From NCBI GenBank assembly GCA_000708835.1, contig DF237074.1, forward strand, positions 1 through 64,000: a stretch of 64,000 nucleotides of DNA, written 5' to 3'. Each line of letters starts with the position of its first letter. The first letter of the stretch is position 1. A model generated the notes under the pieces. It was given only the letters and a program-made list of their open reading frames with translations. It made no database searches and was not told the origin of the DNA. Positions 27,617 through 39,500 of this stretch are shown here, piece by piece. This stretch comes from Klebsormidium nitens (taxonomy: Eukaryota; Streptophyta; Klebsormidiophyceae; Klebsormidiales; Klebsormidiaceae). The translations under genes and the position numbers were made by a program.

Positions 27617-30600
27617 TCAAGGTTCACCAACTTCGATTCTCACACTCCGTGGAACTTGTATCCGTTTAAAATCCTCCGCCGCAATCACCTTGTTGCTGCG
27701 GAACGTGCTCATCGCCTGCGTCACTAGCCTCCTGATAGCTTGGCTTGATAAGCTACTCGCGTCGCCAGATTCGCCATCTAAGCTCCTTTCCCGAACCTCC
27801 AAGCTCTCATACCGCTTGCTGAAATGCGTCAAGATCAGCAGCTTCGCTCCTATGTCCCTCGCAAAAGCGCCGGCCATCCCGGCGGTGGAATGCGTGGACA
27901 CCAGCGCTTTGTCCTCGTACTTGTTTTCGAACGTCGCCTCGTGGACCAGGACGTCCGCATTCTGGGCGACAGTCGCCAAGTTGGACGAGTCACAGGTGTC
28001 GCCCAGGATGCACACTTTGCGCTGCGTCGGCGCCTCAAGGACGTCGTCTGGCCGGACGACCGTTCCGTTTGGGAGGCGCACCGTTTCGCCCCTCTGTTCA
28101 ACAGAAACCGGTAGAAAGGGGTCAACGGACATGCGGCTGAAAAAGGCGCGGACTTTCACGGACGGACGACGACGAGCAAGCAACGGCACGAGGAACGGCC
28201 GCTACGTCATGAAGCACGTGGTTCCCAACCCTCGAAAACGTAGAGGACAGGACTGCAAATATCAAGAGGCAAATGAAGGGGTGGAGAAGGAAACCGCCGG
28301 CACGGGGGAGGTAAAAGCTCAGCAAGAGTTCCAAAGAGGGGACCTTTGTGAGAGGCGCACCGTCTCGCCTCGCGAAAGCAGCAAACCATGTTATAGCTTT
28401 CTATTAGAAGCAAGAGGGTTCCAGAAAGAGGCAAAGCGGGTAACCCCATTCCCCTGCATCCTAGGCTTAGCCGCCTGGGTGGTGCTCAGGGCGGCCGAGA
28501 GACTCAACACCACACGAACTAGGGTGGGCTTACTTCGAGTTTCGCGAACATGGGACCTGGTTCCAGGCCCCACCCCCTCGCCCGAAGCGGGTCCACTTTC
28601 CGCTCATACGTCTCCTCCACCACATAACCAAAACATGGCACCCGATGCTTCAAAAGCGACGTCTTGGCACTGATTCTTTCGTCGTCGAACAGGTCCCAGT
28701 GGAAACCCCCACCCGGGGAATCGATTCGAAGCACGGGGCGGACTTGGAAACGGCCGTGGGAGTCGAGGGAGAAAGCGCCCGGGGCGTCGTGGCCGAGCTC
28801 GTGTATGGTAACCGGGATGGTTAGCTGCACGGGTTAGGGGGAGGGTCAGGCAAAACAGTGGACGTCAGCAACACACCATACATTTCTGGACTGTATACGA
28901 TCCTAAACGCCGGACTGGCTTGGAAAAAGGAACGAATCCTCGTTTTTCCAATCAATAAAAAGCGCAAAGGGTTATCTGGAGTTTGCATCACAAGGAAGAT
29001 TTGCAACTAATGCTCCGCCAGTCGAGTCTCAAAACCAGCGGGGTCATCAAGTCAAAAGGTCGTGGGATGGTCTGCTTGATGTTACGAGCTCGAGCAAGCC
29101 TATCCTCAAATGTGCGAAGACGTGAACTCGGTGTTCAGGTCTTGCCGTAATCGACGAGGAGAACTTTCCACGAGATTCTGACGGCAGCTCTTCTGATCCA
29201 AATTTAACACAACAGACGAACAGACAGAACAGAACAGATAGAATACTCCGCTTTCTCAAGGGCCTGCACCCCAAAAAGAGCAAAGCGCTTAGTACCTTTG
29301 ATTTCAAAAAAAGGGGCAATACACAATTGAACAATGCCTTCGAACCAACCGAATATCAGCGATCACATAGAAATGACAAAGCAGCAAACCGAAATGGTTG
29401 TAGTTACCTCACCCCTGATGCTGACATGCTGAGGTTCGCCCAGATGTATTGGCCAAGTCCTTTGGGGCCGTAGATGTGCAAAGGGGCGTCTTTGCTTAGA
29501 CCAAGCTCGTCGCGGGAGTCCATGATGGAGAGAAGCAGGCCAGGAAGGCCGAAGATGTGGTCGCCGTGCATGTGAGAAATGAAGATCTTGGAAATGGAGC
29601 TTGGGATAACCCTTGCCTGGAGCAATCTGCAGGGCCAAAAGGTTGGGTCACATTGACAGCGGTCATCTAAAATTCAAGCGGGAAGATGCAGAAACAAAAG
29701 GGTTGTGGATTCTAACGATCTGGAGTCGCCTATTGATTATTCTAGTCATCGAGCCTGTCAACACAAAGAGTTAACAATAGGTGAGATAGTCTGGTGACTG
29801 AGTGCTTGTCAAGGGCCTCGAATGTGTTTTCCGGGCTTTGCAAGTGAATTTCTGGTCACACCAAGAGTTTCAGCAGATTTGTCCGTCAACTGGAGTGTCG
29901 TACCCTGTGATCTGACATCTCTGCGTCATGTGTGTGGTAAGGAGGGAAGCAGGACACCGCAGTGGTTACAGTCAGCACAACCCATCCTTTTAAAGGACAT
30001 TACAATCATATCAAGCATTCTGCAATACTCATGGGATCCAAGAGTCAAGAAACGCTCATGATCATTTGACTGATAGCGCAGTCACGGTGGCGTCAGACAT
30101 AAGCGCACCCTCAACCAGCTGCCGTAAGCCCCCTCTCAAGTAAGAGCTCACCTGTGCTGCGTGCCCTCCCCACAGTCAAAGAGCCACGTTCCCCTCTTCA
30201 TTCTCAGCAGCAGCCCTGACACATTGCGGGACAGAGTCGGAGTCCCAGACGACGTCCCAAGGAAAAGGAGTTCCATTTCAGGGGCTGCTTGACCGGAAGT
30301 GGAAGGGCCGTCTTCATTTAGCTGTCTCCCATGATGGAGGCTGGTGCCGGCGCTATCAGATGTTACTTGAGGAAAGGAGACCGCCTGGCCTTTTGACAGA
30401 GTTGATGAAAAACTACTTTGTGAGGAAGTTGACTTCTCCATTTGCTTCTGAGTGCTGGTTGATGAGCCTCCCCGTTCCCCCATTACATCCCTACGAAATC
30501 CTAAAGAATCTGTCCGCTCACTAAAAGGTTTCATGTCCAAAGGAGAAGTTGGACATTGCGCTGAAGTTTCCACACCGGAAGGGGAGATAGACTCCCAGCT

Positions 30601-31017
30601 TGTCAAAGGGGGCAACTCTAGCGTGCCGGCAGACTTCATTGCTTTCATTAGTCGAGCGCTTGTTTTGGGAGCCTCTTTCACTGGAAGCTTTGCCTTGTCC
30701 CCTTGTTCAACCTGACTCCCAACATTTGCACCCTGTGGTGCCACTTCACACTGCAAACGTGTTTCTTTTATCACAGGACCACGTTGCGGAAGCTTTTGCT
30801 GAAGACAGTGTCGCCTCTTTATCATCTCAGAGATGCATTGCTGGAAGTCCTTCTGCCGGCAAGCACCAAGTCCCCGGTGCTCATAACTACAGAAAGCTGA
30901 GCGCTGCAAAGCTATAGCTGATGTGGCATCCGCGCATTTTCGGAGATCCCACGTCCTGCAATGCGCCATTGGCAATTCAGCGGCTCTGGGAAAACCTCGG
31001 TAAAGTGGTCTCAACAC
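27617..31017 (-). CDS. tRNase Z (RNase BN / ELAC1 type), long N-terminal extension
   Basis: Zinc metallo-beta-lactamase-fold endonuclease that removes 3' trailers from pre-tRNA. Four exons (minus): 31017-30152, 29626-29413, 28824-28534, 28093-27617, giving 615 aa in consistent phase. The core starts at Met248 ([13 protein letters not shown]) and has [10 protein letters not shown], the zinc motif SHMHGDH (His307-His312), [39 protein letters not shown] and LTHFSKRY. This is the short bacterial RNase BN/ELAC1 architecture. The 247 residues before the core are Ser/Arg-rich at first and unconserved to my eye. The first about 60 have many Arg and few acidic residues, so an organelle-targeting leader is plausible (inference). 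The exact start is uncertain. Intron 3 holds a small echo of exon 4. Confidence 0.88.
28345..28375 (-). repeat. echo of the tRNase Z exon 4 start in intron 3
   Basis: About 18 of 20 bp match the exon 4 head (GGCGAAACGGTGCGCCTC, real copy at 28073-28090). The offset is 277 bp, and the copy lies upstream in transcription. It is preceded by GAG rather than a pyrimidine-CAG acceptor. Confidence 0.55.
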
Positions 31018-32329
31018 AAAGTGGATTTCAAAGTTAGAGGTGGCGAGCAGTTGTCAAGAAGTCCATCGAATCTGACTGAAAGTAGTATCCAGCTTGTGCA
31101 GCATTTGCGGACTTCAAACGAGCTCCCTCTTCCAAGGTCTGCCTCTATTAAGCGCCCCTGGACAGCCTGCATGGAGCGCCCAGGGCCAGGACCAAACTAG
31201 TCGGCTACAACTTCAAGGCCAGGGGGATTACCATTGCCATTAATACCATGGTACTATTTAGGCCCTGAAAGAGTCAGCTTGAAACTCCTAAAGGTTTTAG
31301 GTCCGGGCAAGGTGCTAGCTGTAACGAGGGGCGGGTTTGGGTTGGTTTAACGGGCAGATAATTGTTAAAAAGCTGCTGACAATCTGACCAACCCTCTCCT
31401 CATACCAACCGAGGCCCGACTACATTTGCATTCGGGACACTATAAGATGCAATCTTGTCCGTCGAAGAAGAGGAATTTTGTACGATCGGACGGCTCGAAA
31501 CACAAGATTAAATTCACGGGTTCGGCTATCTGCACCGCAGGTAGTCCTAGGTTCGACTTATCTGAGTCCTGCTGCGTCCGCGAGAAATCTGACCATGTTT
31601 CTTGCACGATAATGCACCCAATTTGCATGCTCCACACAGAGATAGGTTTTTCTATGCGCATGGATGGACGAGTCCGCGCGTTTCATGTTTACAGAGCAAT
31701 ATGTTCACGTACCCCGGCCCCGTTTTTACCGACTAAACTTATGAGATTGTTTCCTAGAAAGTCGTCGTCATGCTATAATCTATACAGCTTTTGGCCTGAA
31801 TATACAAAAGGTCCGCTTCCTATGTAACTTCAATTACCGGAACTTACTTAAGGCTTACGTGAACAGGGGGCGGGCTGGTTTGTAGTGCAGATATGCAGGT
31901 ACTATAATGAGACACTATAATGAGACAGTCTGGCAGGCAATAATGGGTTGCGTGACATTGATGTCGCGAGCTAGTCAGGCAAGTAGCTTCCACGTGGGCT
32001 CAATCTAGCCAGCCCTTCAGTGATGGTTGTGTACACAACTATCAAGGAAAGACCACGAGCTAGTGTGGCAAGCATGAACCAACAGTCGGTGCCGTGAGTC
32101 CAATAAGCACGTTCAGGACTGCGCATAACGATTGGTGAGGCTGTTCAAGTGCAGACCGGACACTGAGCTCTTCAACAGCCGAGTCGTGCGCATTGTCCAC
32201 AGCCAACACGTTACGAATGGCATAGAGGACCGTCAAATGTGTAAAGCTTGTAGCGAACCAGCCAGCGCCACAACGTCCAAGTAAGCTTTCGTTTTAGTAG
32301 TTTCCACCAGGTTCTTGGCAGACTCGTTC
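31018..32329. other. spacer: tRNase Z promoter and riboflavin synthase 3' flank
   Basis: About 1.3 kb upstream of tRNase Z and downstream of riboflavin synthase, both on the minus strand. No supported gene. It includes a perfect 13-bp tandem repeat at 31901-31926. Confidence 0.5.
31901..31926. repeat. 13-bp perfect tandem repeat
   Basis: ACTATAATGAGAC occurs twice with no gap, about 0.9 kb upstream of the tRNase Z start. Function unknown. Confidence 0.85.
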
Positions 32330-35300
32330 TTACCCCACTTGTCGGTAGCCTTCAGTCATCCTCTCGACATACTTTCCAACGATGTCAACTTCTGCATGTT
32401 CACCATCAGTTAAACGCATCAGTGGAGAGTTAGCAAGCCCGGTCCTTATTCCACGACCGGTTTTTGCGCTCAGCCATTTCGGCGTTGAGTATTAGTAGAA
32501 CTTCGGCGTCGAACTCCGTTGGCGACCCCAGCGGTGAATATATATTTTTATTCAACGCTTAACGTTGAATAAACGCGAGACCCTTACCAGGTTCGACAAT
32601 GCATCAGAGTCCGGTCGTGCGATAAGTTGGTTACCTTCACTCGTGCTCGAGCATATCGAAGATTTCGTGTCTAACTCGAGCTTCATATTCCACTCGGGCC
32701 TCGGAGGCCCTCGGGAATATCCGCTCTCGTTCGATGCGAAACTTCGACATTCTCTCGCACTCGTGGGATAACCTAAACATATCTGTTCAAGCTTCTAGCC
32801 AAGCGACCAACCGGAGAAGGAAACGCTGAGCGTTGGTGCAAGCGATACCAACGATTAGACTTTCCTCCTTATGAAAGCCTGCGAACCTTTTCTGCGGCTC
32901 TCAACAGGCCGACGCTCGAGAAGTGTTCAAGCTTCCAGGACCCAAGCAGATAACTTACGAGCGTTCTTCAGGTTTTTGGTGAGCAGATAGCCTCGTCATT
33001 CGAGGAAAGTTTTTGTAGAACATAGGCTCTCAGCTTCTTATATAGACAAGGCGCGAAGAATGATGTTAAAGACTTTGCTGTCTAGTGATCTGGTACTGGC
33101 AAAGACGCCCACTTTACTGGATGATAGGAGCTTCAGCAAACACCGCAGTTGATCCAAGCACCAATGAAGCAAGTAAGAACACGTTCCGGGTAGCCACCAT
33201 ATGCACACTCGAGGCCGCGATGTCGTCAAAACGCGAAAGGGTGATATCTCCAAGCTAAACACTCACATTCATGGCGCGAATCTAACGGAGTTGCAGGGAA
33301 ATGTTTGCAGACTGAGGACTTCAACAGACTGCTATAGGATTAGAGCTGCGAGCGCGATCCGAGGGGAAAGGCTATGCTACCAGACCAACGATGAAACCAG
33401 CCTCGATCGAGAAGTGCGCTGCTTACCGAGGTTCACCTTATCCCCGACCTTCTTCAGCGGAACGACGATCTTCTGCTGCGTGTAGGCAACCAGCATGAAG
33501 GTGAACGACAACTCCGCGTCCAAAACTTCCACAACCGTAAGGCTCGTTCCATCAACGGCGATGTACCCCTGTGAAACACCGGAAGCGGAACGATCCGGTC
33601 AGGGAAGCCGCTGAGCAGAAGTGGTGGCCGAGGACGTGTTTCGAGCGGCCCCTTCATACCTCGACCTCGATGAAAGCGCACTACCGCACAAGCAGAGGAA
33701 TGGGTTACTTGAAAAGCTCGTGTCTTTCTTGGCCGTTAGAAAACCGCGACGTGATCTACCGATTCTTATAGTTTCCTGGCAACCCAAGAGCGGAGAGCCG
33801 GACTGTGCCGTTCGCTATGCGATGTAATGCAGTTGGCTTTCTGCATGCCCCTTTTACTAGGCACGCCCTAAATGCAGTCAGTAGCTCTAAAAGCTGGAAA
33901 TGTCCAGGCGACTGCAAAGTGGGTCCCCAAAGAATCTTCGAAACGGTTCGTCGCAGGAGCACACCGGCCTCGACTGGGGGAATCGCCGACGACTTTGACG
34001 ATAGTCACTGATATTTCCATCCAGTACACATTATCTGCTGACAAGCTCACCTTTTTTACAATATAACGAAGCATTTCGGGCGTCGTCTTTATTGTCACCA
34101 CAAGCGAGTCCCCATCAGGTTCGAATTTGGAGATGACACCTGTCCCATCCACGTGGCCCTGAACGAAGTGGCCCCCCATGCGACCGCTTGGTTGGAGCGA
34201 CCGCTCCAGATTGACTTTCGACCCCGTTTCCAGTTCTTCCAGAGAAGTCTTCCGCAGGGTTTCTGGGGCGAGGCCTGAGGCAGCGGGCTTGAAACAAATT
34301 AGGAAGACTCTCAGCGATGGTTCGGACGTTTCAACAGCAAAGCAGCAGGTTTTACGGTGGGCCAAATGAATCTTATTAACCAAAAGATGCAAGAGCGGGC
34401 TCGCCCCATGCACCAAGGCCGTCCTACATAACACTCTGGACAACTCCAACCACGCGCTGTCCGAGTATGATTGAAACTTTTTGATTGACAGAGATCTGCC
34501 ATTCGCGGAAGATTGGCTTTGCTTCGTAGGCTTCTGCGATGCGGCTGCAGCTTTGTTATCATCCATCAAACCGTCACAGTAAAACGCAGACGCAACTCAC
34601 CTACTGCAAAGTAGGTCGGGTCAAATCGGGTGACCGTCAGGCACGTGCCATTGACCGCGATGCTGTCACCCAACTGCAGAGCATGAGTACGGGCTGAATC
34701 CTCTGCATCTACAGAATTCAAGTCCTATCTATGCTGTACAAGACAAGTGCGTACGCCCGTCAAGCAAGTCTCCCCTGTTGATCCTGTCAGCTTGATTCCG
34801 GGGCCTCCGATAGCCAACCTTCTGCAGCCACTTTGATCTCTCATTGCCATTGGAAACGGCCAAGGCAAGGAGCAGAGCTTTTGAACGTACTTTGACATCT
34901 TCAAGCACTGTGGACGCTTCCACAGTCAGCTCCCAGCCACCGTCCACCTGCTTCAGTTCGCGCACCGTCCCCATCTCCTCAACAATACCTGCGGGAAGCA
35001 CAAGGAAGGAGCTGGGACCACTGGTGAAGGCGTTGGCTTACTGGCATGACCGTAAGATTCACCGATTAATCGATATTGAGTGCAAGCCACGATGTCACCA
35101 TCTGGACTTGGGCGTAGTACGTCGTAAGGGACTGAGAGGATTCTGCTACAAGAATCACCACACAGTGACAGAATGCACACAGATGTGTGTGCATTTATGG
35201 CAGGAAGTTGCGACAGGGAGGCCAGAGAAAAGTGTGTACCAGGCGGAATCGTTCCTTGGGCGATGGAGACGTGGTGCAGCTGGTCTAGACGTCATCTCAT

Positions 35301-35634
35301 GTCTTTTGCCCCAACACATACTTGATCTGTTGGGTGGGATTGCGGACTTCACGGTGTCCAACAGTAGCCACGCAAACCACACAGTATCGTCAAGAGGAAC
35401 CCTGAACCAGCAATAAGTAGACCAGTGGTATTTGTGATTGCTGATGATTGTTTTAGCACCTGTAAAGATGGCTCTGGTTGCGCCCCCCTGGCACTGGCGG
35501 AGCCTCGGTGCCGCTTGCTGAAGCACTTGTGCCTTCCATCGGACATCAGTAAGGAAGGTGGATTGGCGCAGCGTCCTCTGAGCAACGCCTGGTAGGCAAA
35601 CAGACAACCGCTGGTGGCCTGTAGGAGCAAACAT
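32330..35634 (-). CDS. ribE: riboflavin synthase, plastid-targeted
   Basis: Dismutates two 6,7-dimethyl-8-ribityllumazine to riboflavin plus the pyrimidine precursor, the last step of riboflavin synthesis; plastidial in plants. Six exons (minus): 35634-35460, 34988-34891, 34673-34601, 34274-34051, 33568-33427, 32391-32330, giving 257 aa. A leader of about 55 residues rich in Gln/Arg/Ala precedes IFTGIVEEMGTV, where bacterial enzymes begin, so a transit peptide is likely. Both lumazine-binding barrels are complete: GDSIAVNGTCLTV, GLAPETLRKTSL and MGGHFVQGHVDGTG in the first; GYIAVDGTSLTVVEV and MLVAYTQQKIVVPLKKVGDKVNLEVDIVGKYVERM across the second. The last exon is only 62 bp and lies beyond a 1,035-bp intron; it is fixed by phase, a CAG acceptor and the conserved EVDIVGKYVER. 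That intron contains a foldback palindrome. Divergent from MCTP. Confidence 0.92.
32547..32573. repeat. perfect 11-bp inverted repeat in riboflavin synthase intron 5
   Basis: TTTATTCAACG and CGTTGAATAAA flank a 5-nt loop. It sits about 50 bp from a larger imperfect palindrome in the same intron. Confidence 0.8.
32626..32780. mobile_element. imperfect foldback palindrome in riboflavin synthase intron 5
   Basis: The two halves are imperfect reverse complements around a centre at 32703, where GGGCCTC G GAGGCCC is exact. The outer ends GTTGGTTACC and GGATAACCTAAAC also pair, and blocks such as GAAGATTTCG / GCGAAACTTC and ATATTCC / GGAATAT match inside the arms. Each arm is about 75 bp. No transposase or clear target-site duplication is visible. 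A MITE-like foldback element or a palindromic genomic repeat are both possible. Confidence 0.55.
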
Positions 35635-36521
35635 GGATCCGGATCAAATGCAATGTCAGGTATGACAGGAATTGAGCTGAGTGCTCAAAGCTCCTTTCAA
35701 ATTGGATGGATAGTGGTTATGAGGCCTGCAAACAGGGACAGGCTTTGAGCAGCCACGCTGCATCAACATCAGCTACAATCGTGGAGCACCACCACTCATG
35801 GCGGACGCTCTGAGGTTTGAGAGAACGAATTCCTCGAGTTCAGGTGCATCTTCAAACTTTAGTCTTTCAGAGTGATGTAACCATCGGGTGCATTCACATT
35901 CACCCCGCCTCCCGCATGGTGGGGCTATGCTGAGCAGTGCCTGTGGAGCCCTTGTCTGTCGGCAGGGACGCCTGCACTCCCGCAGAGTAGGGAACGAGAC
36001 AGTAGGACCCGCACAGACCAGCGTGTCCGCCATGTTCTAAGCAATGCTGACGAGATGACCTACCTACCGTATCCTACCTGAAGCTAAACTTTCATGAGCA
36101 AGGCAGAGCTGTGGAGCTCAGCGGCCAGGCGGCCCGGCCATCCCTCTTGCACTGTTCTGCCAATACCCCAGGTACTTCCCAACCGTCGATGATTCTGTCA
36201 GAGCATCGGACTATCGCAAGCAGCCCTGCTGGTAATCCGATGAACAAAGTGCAACCGTCGATTGGCTTACGGTAAGGTTGGATGCTTGTCACATATGCTT
36301 ACGATCATGCCTTTGGACTTTTGCACCCGCATCTAGTCCCGCCTGCCAGCTAATGCTGAGCAGCATTTGCTGGCACTGCATCATCATCCTGCATGCCAGC
36401 TAACAGAGCTGTTGTTTGGAATTCATTGCAATGGGGCGGCCAGCACTGTCAACAGTGCTCAGCATTGCTTGTCAATGGCATTACTAGCTTGAGGCCCATT
36501 TCTGAACGCCACTGATCAACC
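35635..36521. promoter_or_regulatory. head-to-head promoter region ribE / MCTP
   Basis: About 0.9 kb between divergent start codons, holding both promoters and 5' UTRs. A TGCCAGCTAA motif occurs twice, at about 36346-36355 and 36394-36403. No core promoter element can be assigned with confidence. Confidence 0.5.
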
Positions 36522-39500
36522 ATGTCCCTCTCAAAGCCCACCCTGACGCCTGCAATGCAGCGGCTGACCAGCCGCGTCAAGGAGCGGGCAGCGGACGTCA
36601 AGGAGCGCGTGCGGCACACCCTACACTCCTCAAGTGAAAGGTTTTCCGCTGACGAGGTGGAGGACTATGATTCATATCGTTCGTACAGCAGTCCTCCCAT
36701 CAGGGAACAGCATGCAGGGGGGGTGCCGATCTCCCCATCTTTTGGGGGGGCACAGCGGGCAGGAGCGGGAGCTATCTCAAGCTCATATAGAAGAGGGGAG
36801 CAACTAGGAGGGGGAGACACATCCGAAGGGGGAACAGAGACGGACGGGGATGACTCGCGGTCCGACGTCACTGATCCATATGTTGAGGAAGTTGAGAACG
36901 AGGCGTGGGGAAACAGACCGGGGATTGCGGTGCGCAAGATTCACGTGGCTGTGTGTGCCGCCAGGAACTTGATGGCAAAAGGGGCAGACGATAGCTCGGA
37001 CCCATTCTGCATCGTAAGTGGAAGTTCTTGGTTCAATGCTGTGGCTAGAGTTTGTTGTGGTGCATAGGCTATCCTGGTGGTGCATAGGCTATCCTGGCGG
37101 TGCCCAGGTAACCTGGCGGTGGCATAGGCTGCTTTGTTGGAGCCTGTTACATGAATTCCACCGAAGTGAACCAGATTGTTCAATGGAGAGTGCGACTGAT
37201 TGCTTTGCCAACTGCGGGAGTCAATGGGCCCGTTTTTCTACATCCTCATGGGAAGGCACATAGTCCCAATGATGATTCTGCCCCCTGAATGCCCAGGATT
37301 GCAGATTATAGGAGCCACTTTGCCAGCCAAGCTCGCACTTCATAGGAGTTCCGTTTTAGCTGTTGTGAAACACAGCGCCAACTGAGGCGGTTGAAAGTTG
37401 CGTACCTTGTCTTTTGTCTCCTGGCAACTTCTCTTTACACGGTGTGATTGTCAGAGCGTCGCAGACGTGGCGTCTAAAGGGATCCCCCACTACCCAATCG
37501 GTGTGATCTCCAAATAATCTCCGATGTCCGCCTATGCCCCTCTAACTGCCTGCATGTTGGCAGGCCTGACATTTGTCCTTCCACTGATGTAGCTGGAGTT
37601 TGATGGGAAGCAGAAACGCACGACAACGAAGGTGGACTCACTGAACCCTCTGTGGGATGAAGAGGTGAAGTGCTCGTTCCACGTATCTGTAGCTCTGGCA
37701 ATTTAAGCTGCCTGCCTGTGAGTGTGGCCTTGTGCGGGCTTGTCTGTGGGGACATGTTTGCCGGTCCTAAACCTCGAAGAAGTTGAATTTGAGATCTCTG
37801 TTGGAACCTGAGGTCATTGTTATTGGCTGAAGACGCTCCAGTTCTATCAGGGACTACTGTATGTGGACACTGCTAATCCAACTTTTGAACTGCCCAGTGG
37901 CACTACTTTTCCAGATGTATCCGCTCAGATCTGAGGGACAGTTTAATCTGTCAACCGGGCCTTCGCATGCAACGCAAAACATGTTATGCTAAAACCTTAA
38001 TCGTCTCCAAAGCTCATGCCCCAGCTCTTCGCTCCCTCCTATCCAGACGCATCTTGTGGCGGCGCCTTTCCGCTTAACATCTCTCGTCTATGCCTACGTA
38101 ATGGAAGCTTCTCATCAAACCTTCGAATTTCCATTTCATCATTTACGAAAACGAATGTCAGCCGGTTTTTGTCTTCTCTTTCCAGCTTCACCATGTTACA
38201 GCCCCAGCTTTGTTCATCTTGTCATAAGCTGAACCCTTCTTGTCGTTCCTCGCTCAGTTCGTCTTCACAATCCCGCACGCCAGCACCCTCCCGGGCAGTG
38301 CGGCGGCAAAGCAGGAGACCCTCGAGATCAGTATCTACAGCCGCAGCCGAACAAAGAAGCATCACGGTTTTCTTGGGCGCGTGCGGTTTCCGATTAACTT
38401 CTATGGGGAGAGCGAGGGCATCTTGCCCCGGGGGCAGGAAAAGCTCATATACTACCCCCTCGAAAAGCGGAGCCTGCTGTCCCGGGTCAAGGGGGAGATC
38501 GGGTGAGGCGCAATCATTCTTCTCATATTGCCGTCCCTCCGATTCAGTTTTAAGCTTCCTTTTGCCCCCTTTTCGTGGCTTTCTTTTTGAGTTATGTAAG
38601 GGGCACTGATAAGTGATGGAGGTAAAGCTGGGCGTTTGTTCGGAATTCTGAGGAGAAGCGGCTGCTGCTAAAAGAAGTTTGGGAAACTGGCTCAATAAAT
38701 CGGGGGAGAGGGTAAACGAAGATGGTGCACGACAGACGGCACTTCGAATGGTACATATCGCACGAACTGACAACTGGTCTGATTCAGTTTGTCAGTCGGG
38801 TTCTCACACCCTCAGCTTGTTTCGGTTGCTGATGCCGCTACTTTTACCCCAGGCTGAAGCTCTGGTACGACGATACCCCCCGAAGCGAGGATTACGACTC
38901 GGACGCTTCGATCGAGGGGCCCCGTTCCCCAGGGGACGACGAATCCGACTTCGACGGGGGGTCCGTAGCAGTCTATGCCAAGGACAACCGGCGGGGGGGG
39001 ATTCACCAGCAAGGCAACGTGGCCCACGTGGTGACAGGCGTCAGCAGCCCATTCGACCTTGTGGACCAGGTGGAGTACCTGTTTGTGCGCGTGCTGCGCG
39101 CGCGGGCGCTCCTCGCGGCCGACTCCAACGGAACGAGCGACCCGGTGAGGCCCTGGAGCTTCGGAGGCGTTGTTTTTCAGGTGGTGTCCCGTTCTGAAAC
39201 AAGTCTCTCGGCGATGTCAAGGAGCGTGTTACGTGTCTGTGGCTTGTTTGGAGGCTCTTTGGGCTGCGAAAGAGAATACTGTTCCGCCAGATGGAATAAG
39301 TGAACACAGATCAGGTCGGAGTGTAAGTTGTGTATGTGTTCAAGGTCGCCAAGGAGGAACGCGGCGATTGCGTCCCATCTTCTTCTAAACAGAAGATAGA
39401 ATAGCAAGAAATGATTCTCGTAATCGATGTCAGCAAGCTTCTGCAGGGTCCGGCGCAAAATGTTCACAGCGGCATCACTTTCGTTCGTAATTTGAATCCA

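Noticed and set aside
33427-33568. Ending riboflavin synthase at the stop after exon 5
   Set aside because: The conserved EVDIVGKYVER end is found at 32391-32330 in the right phase after a CAG acceptor.
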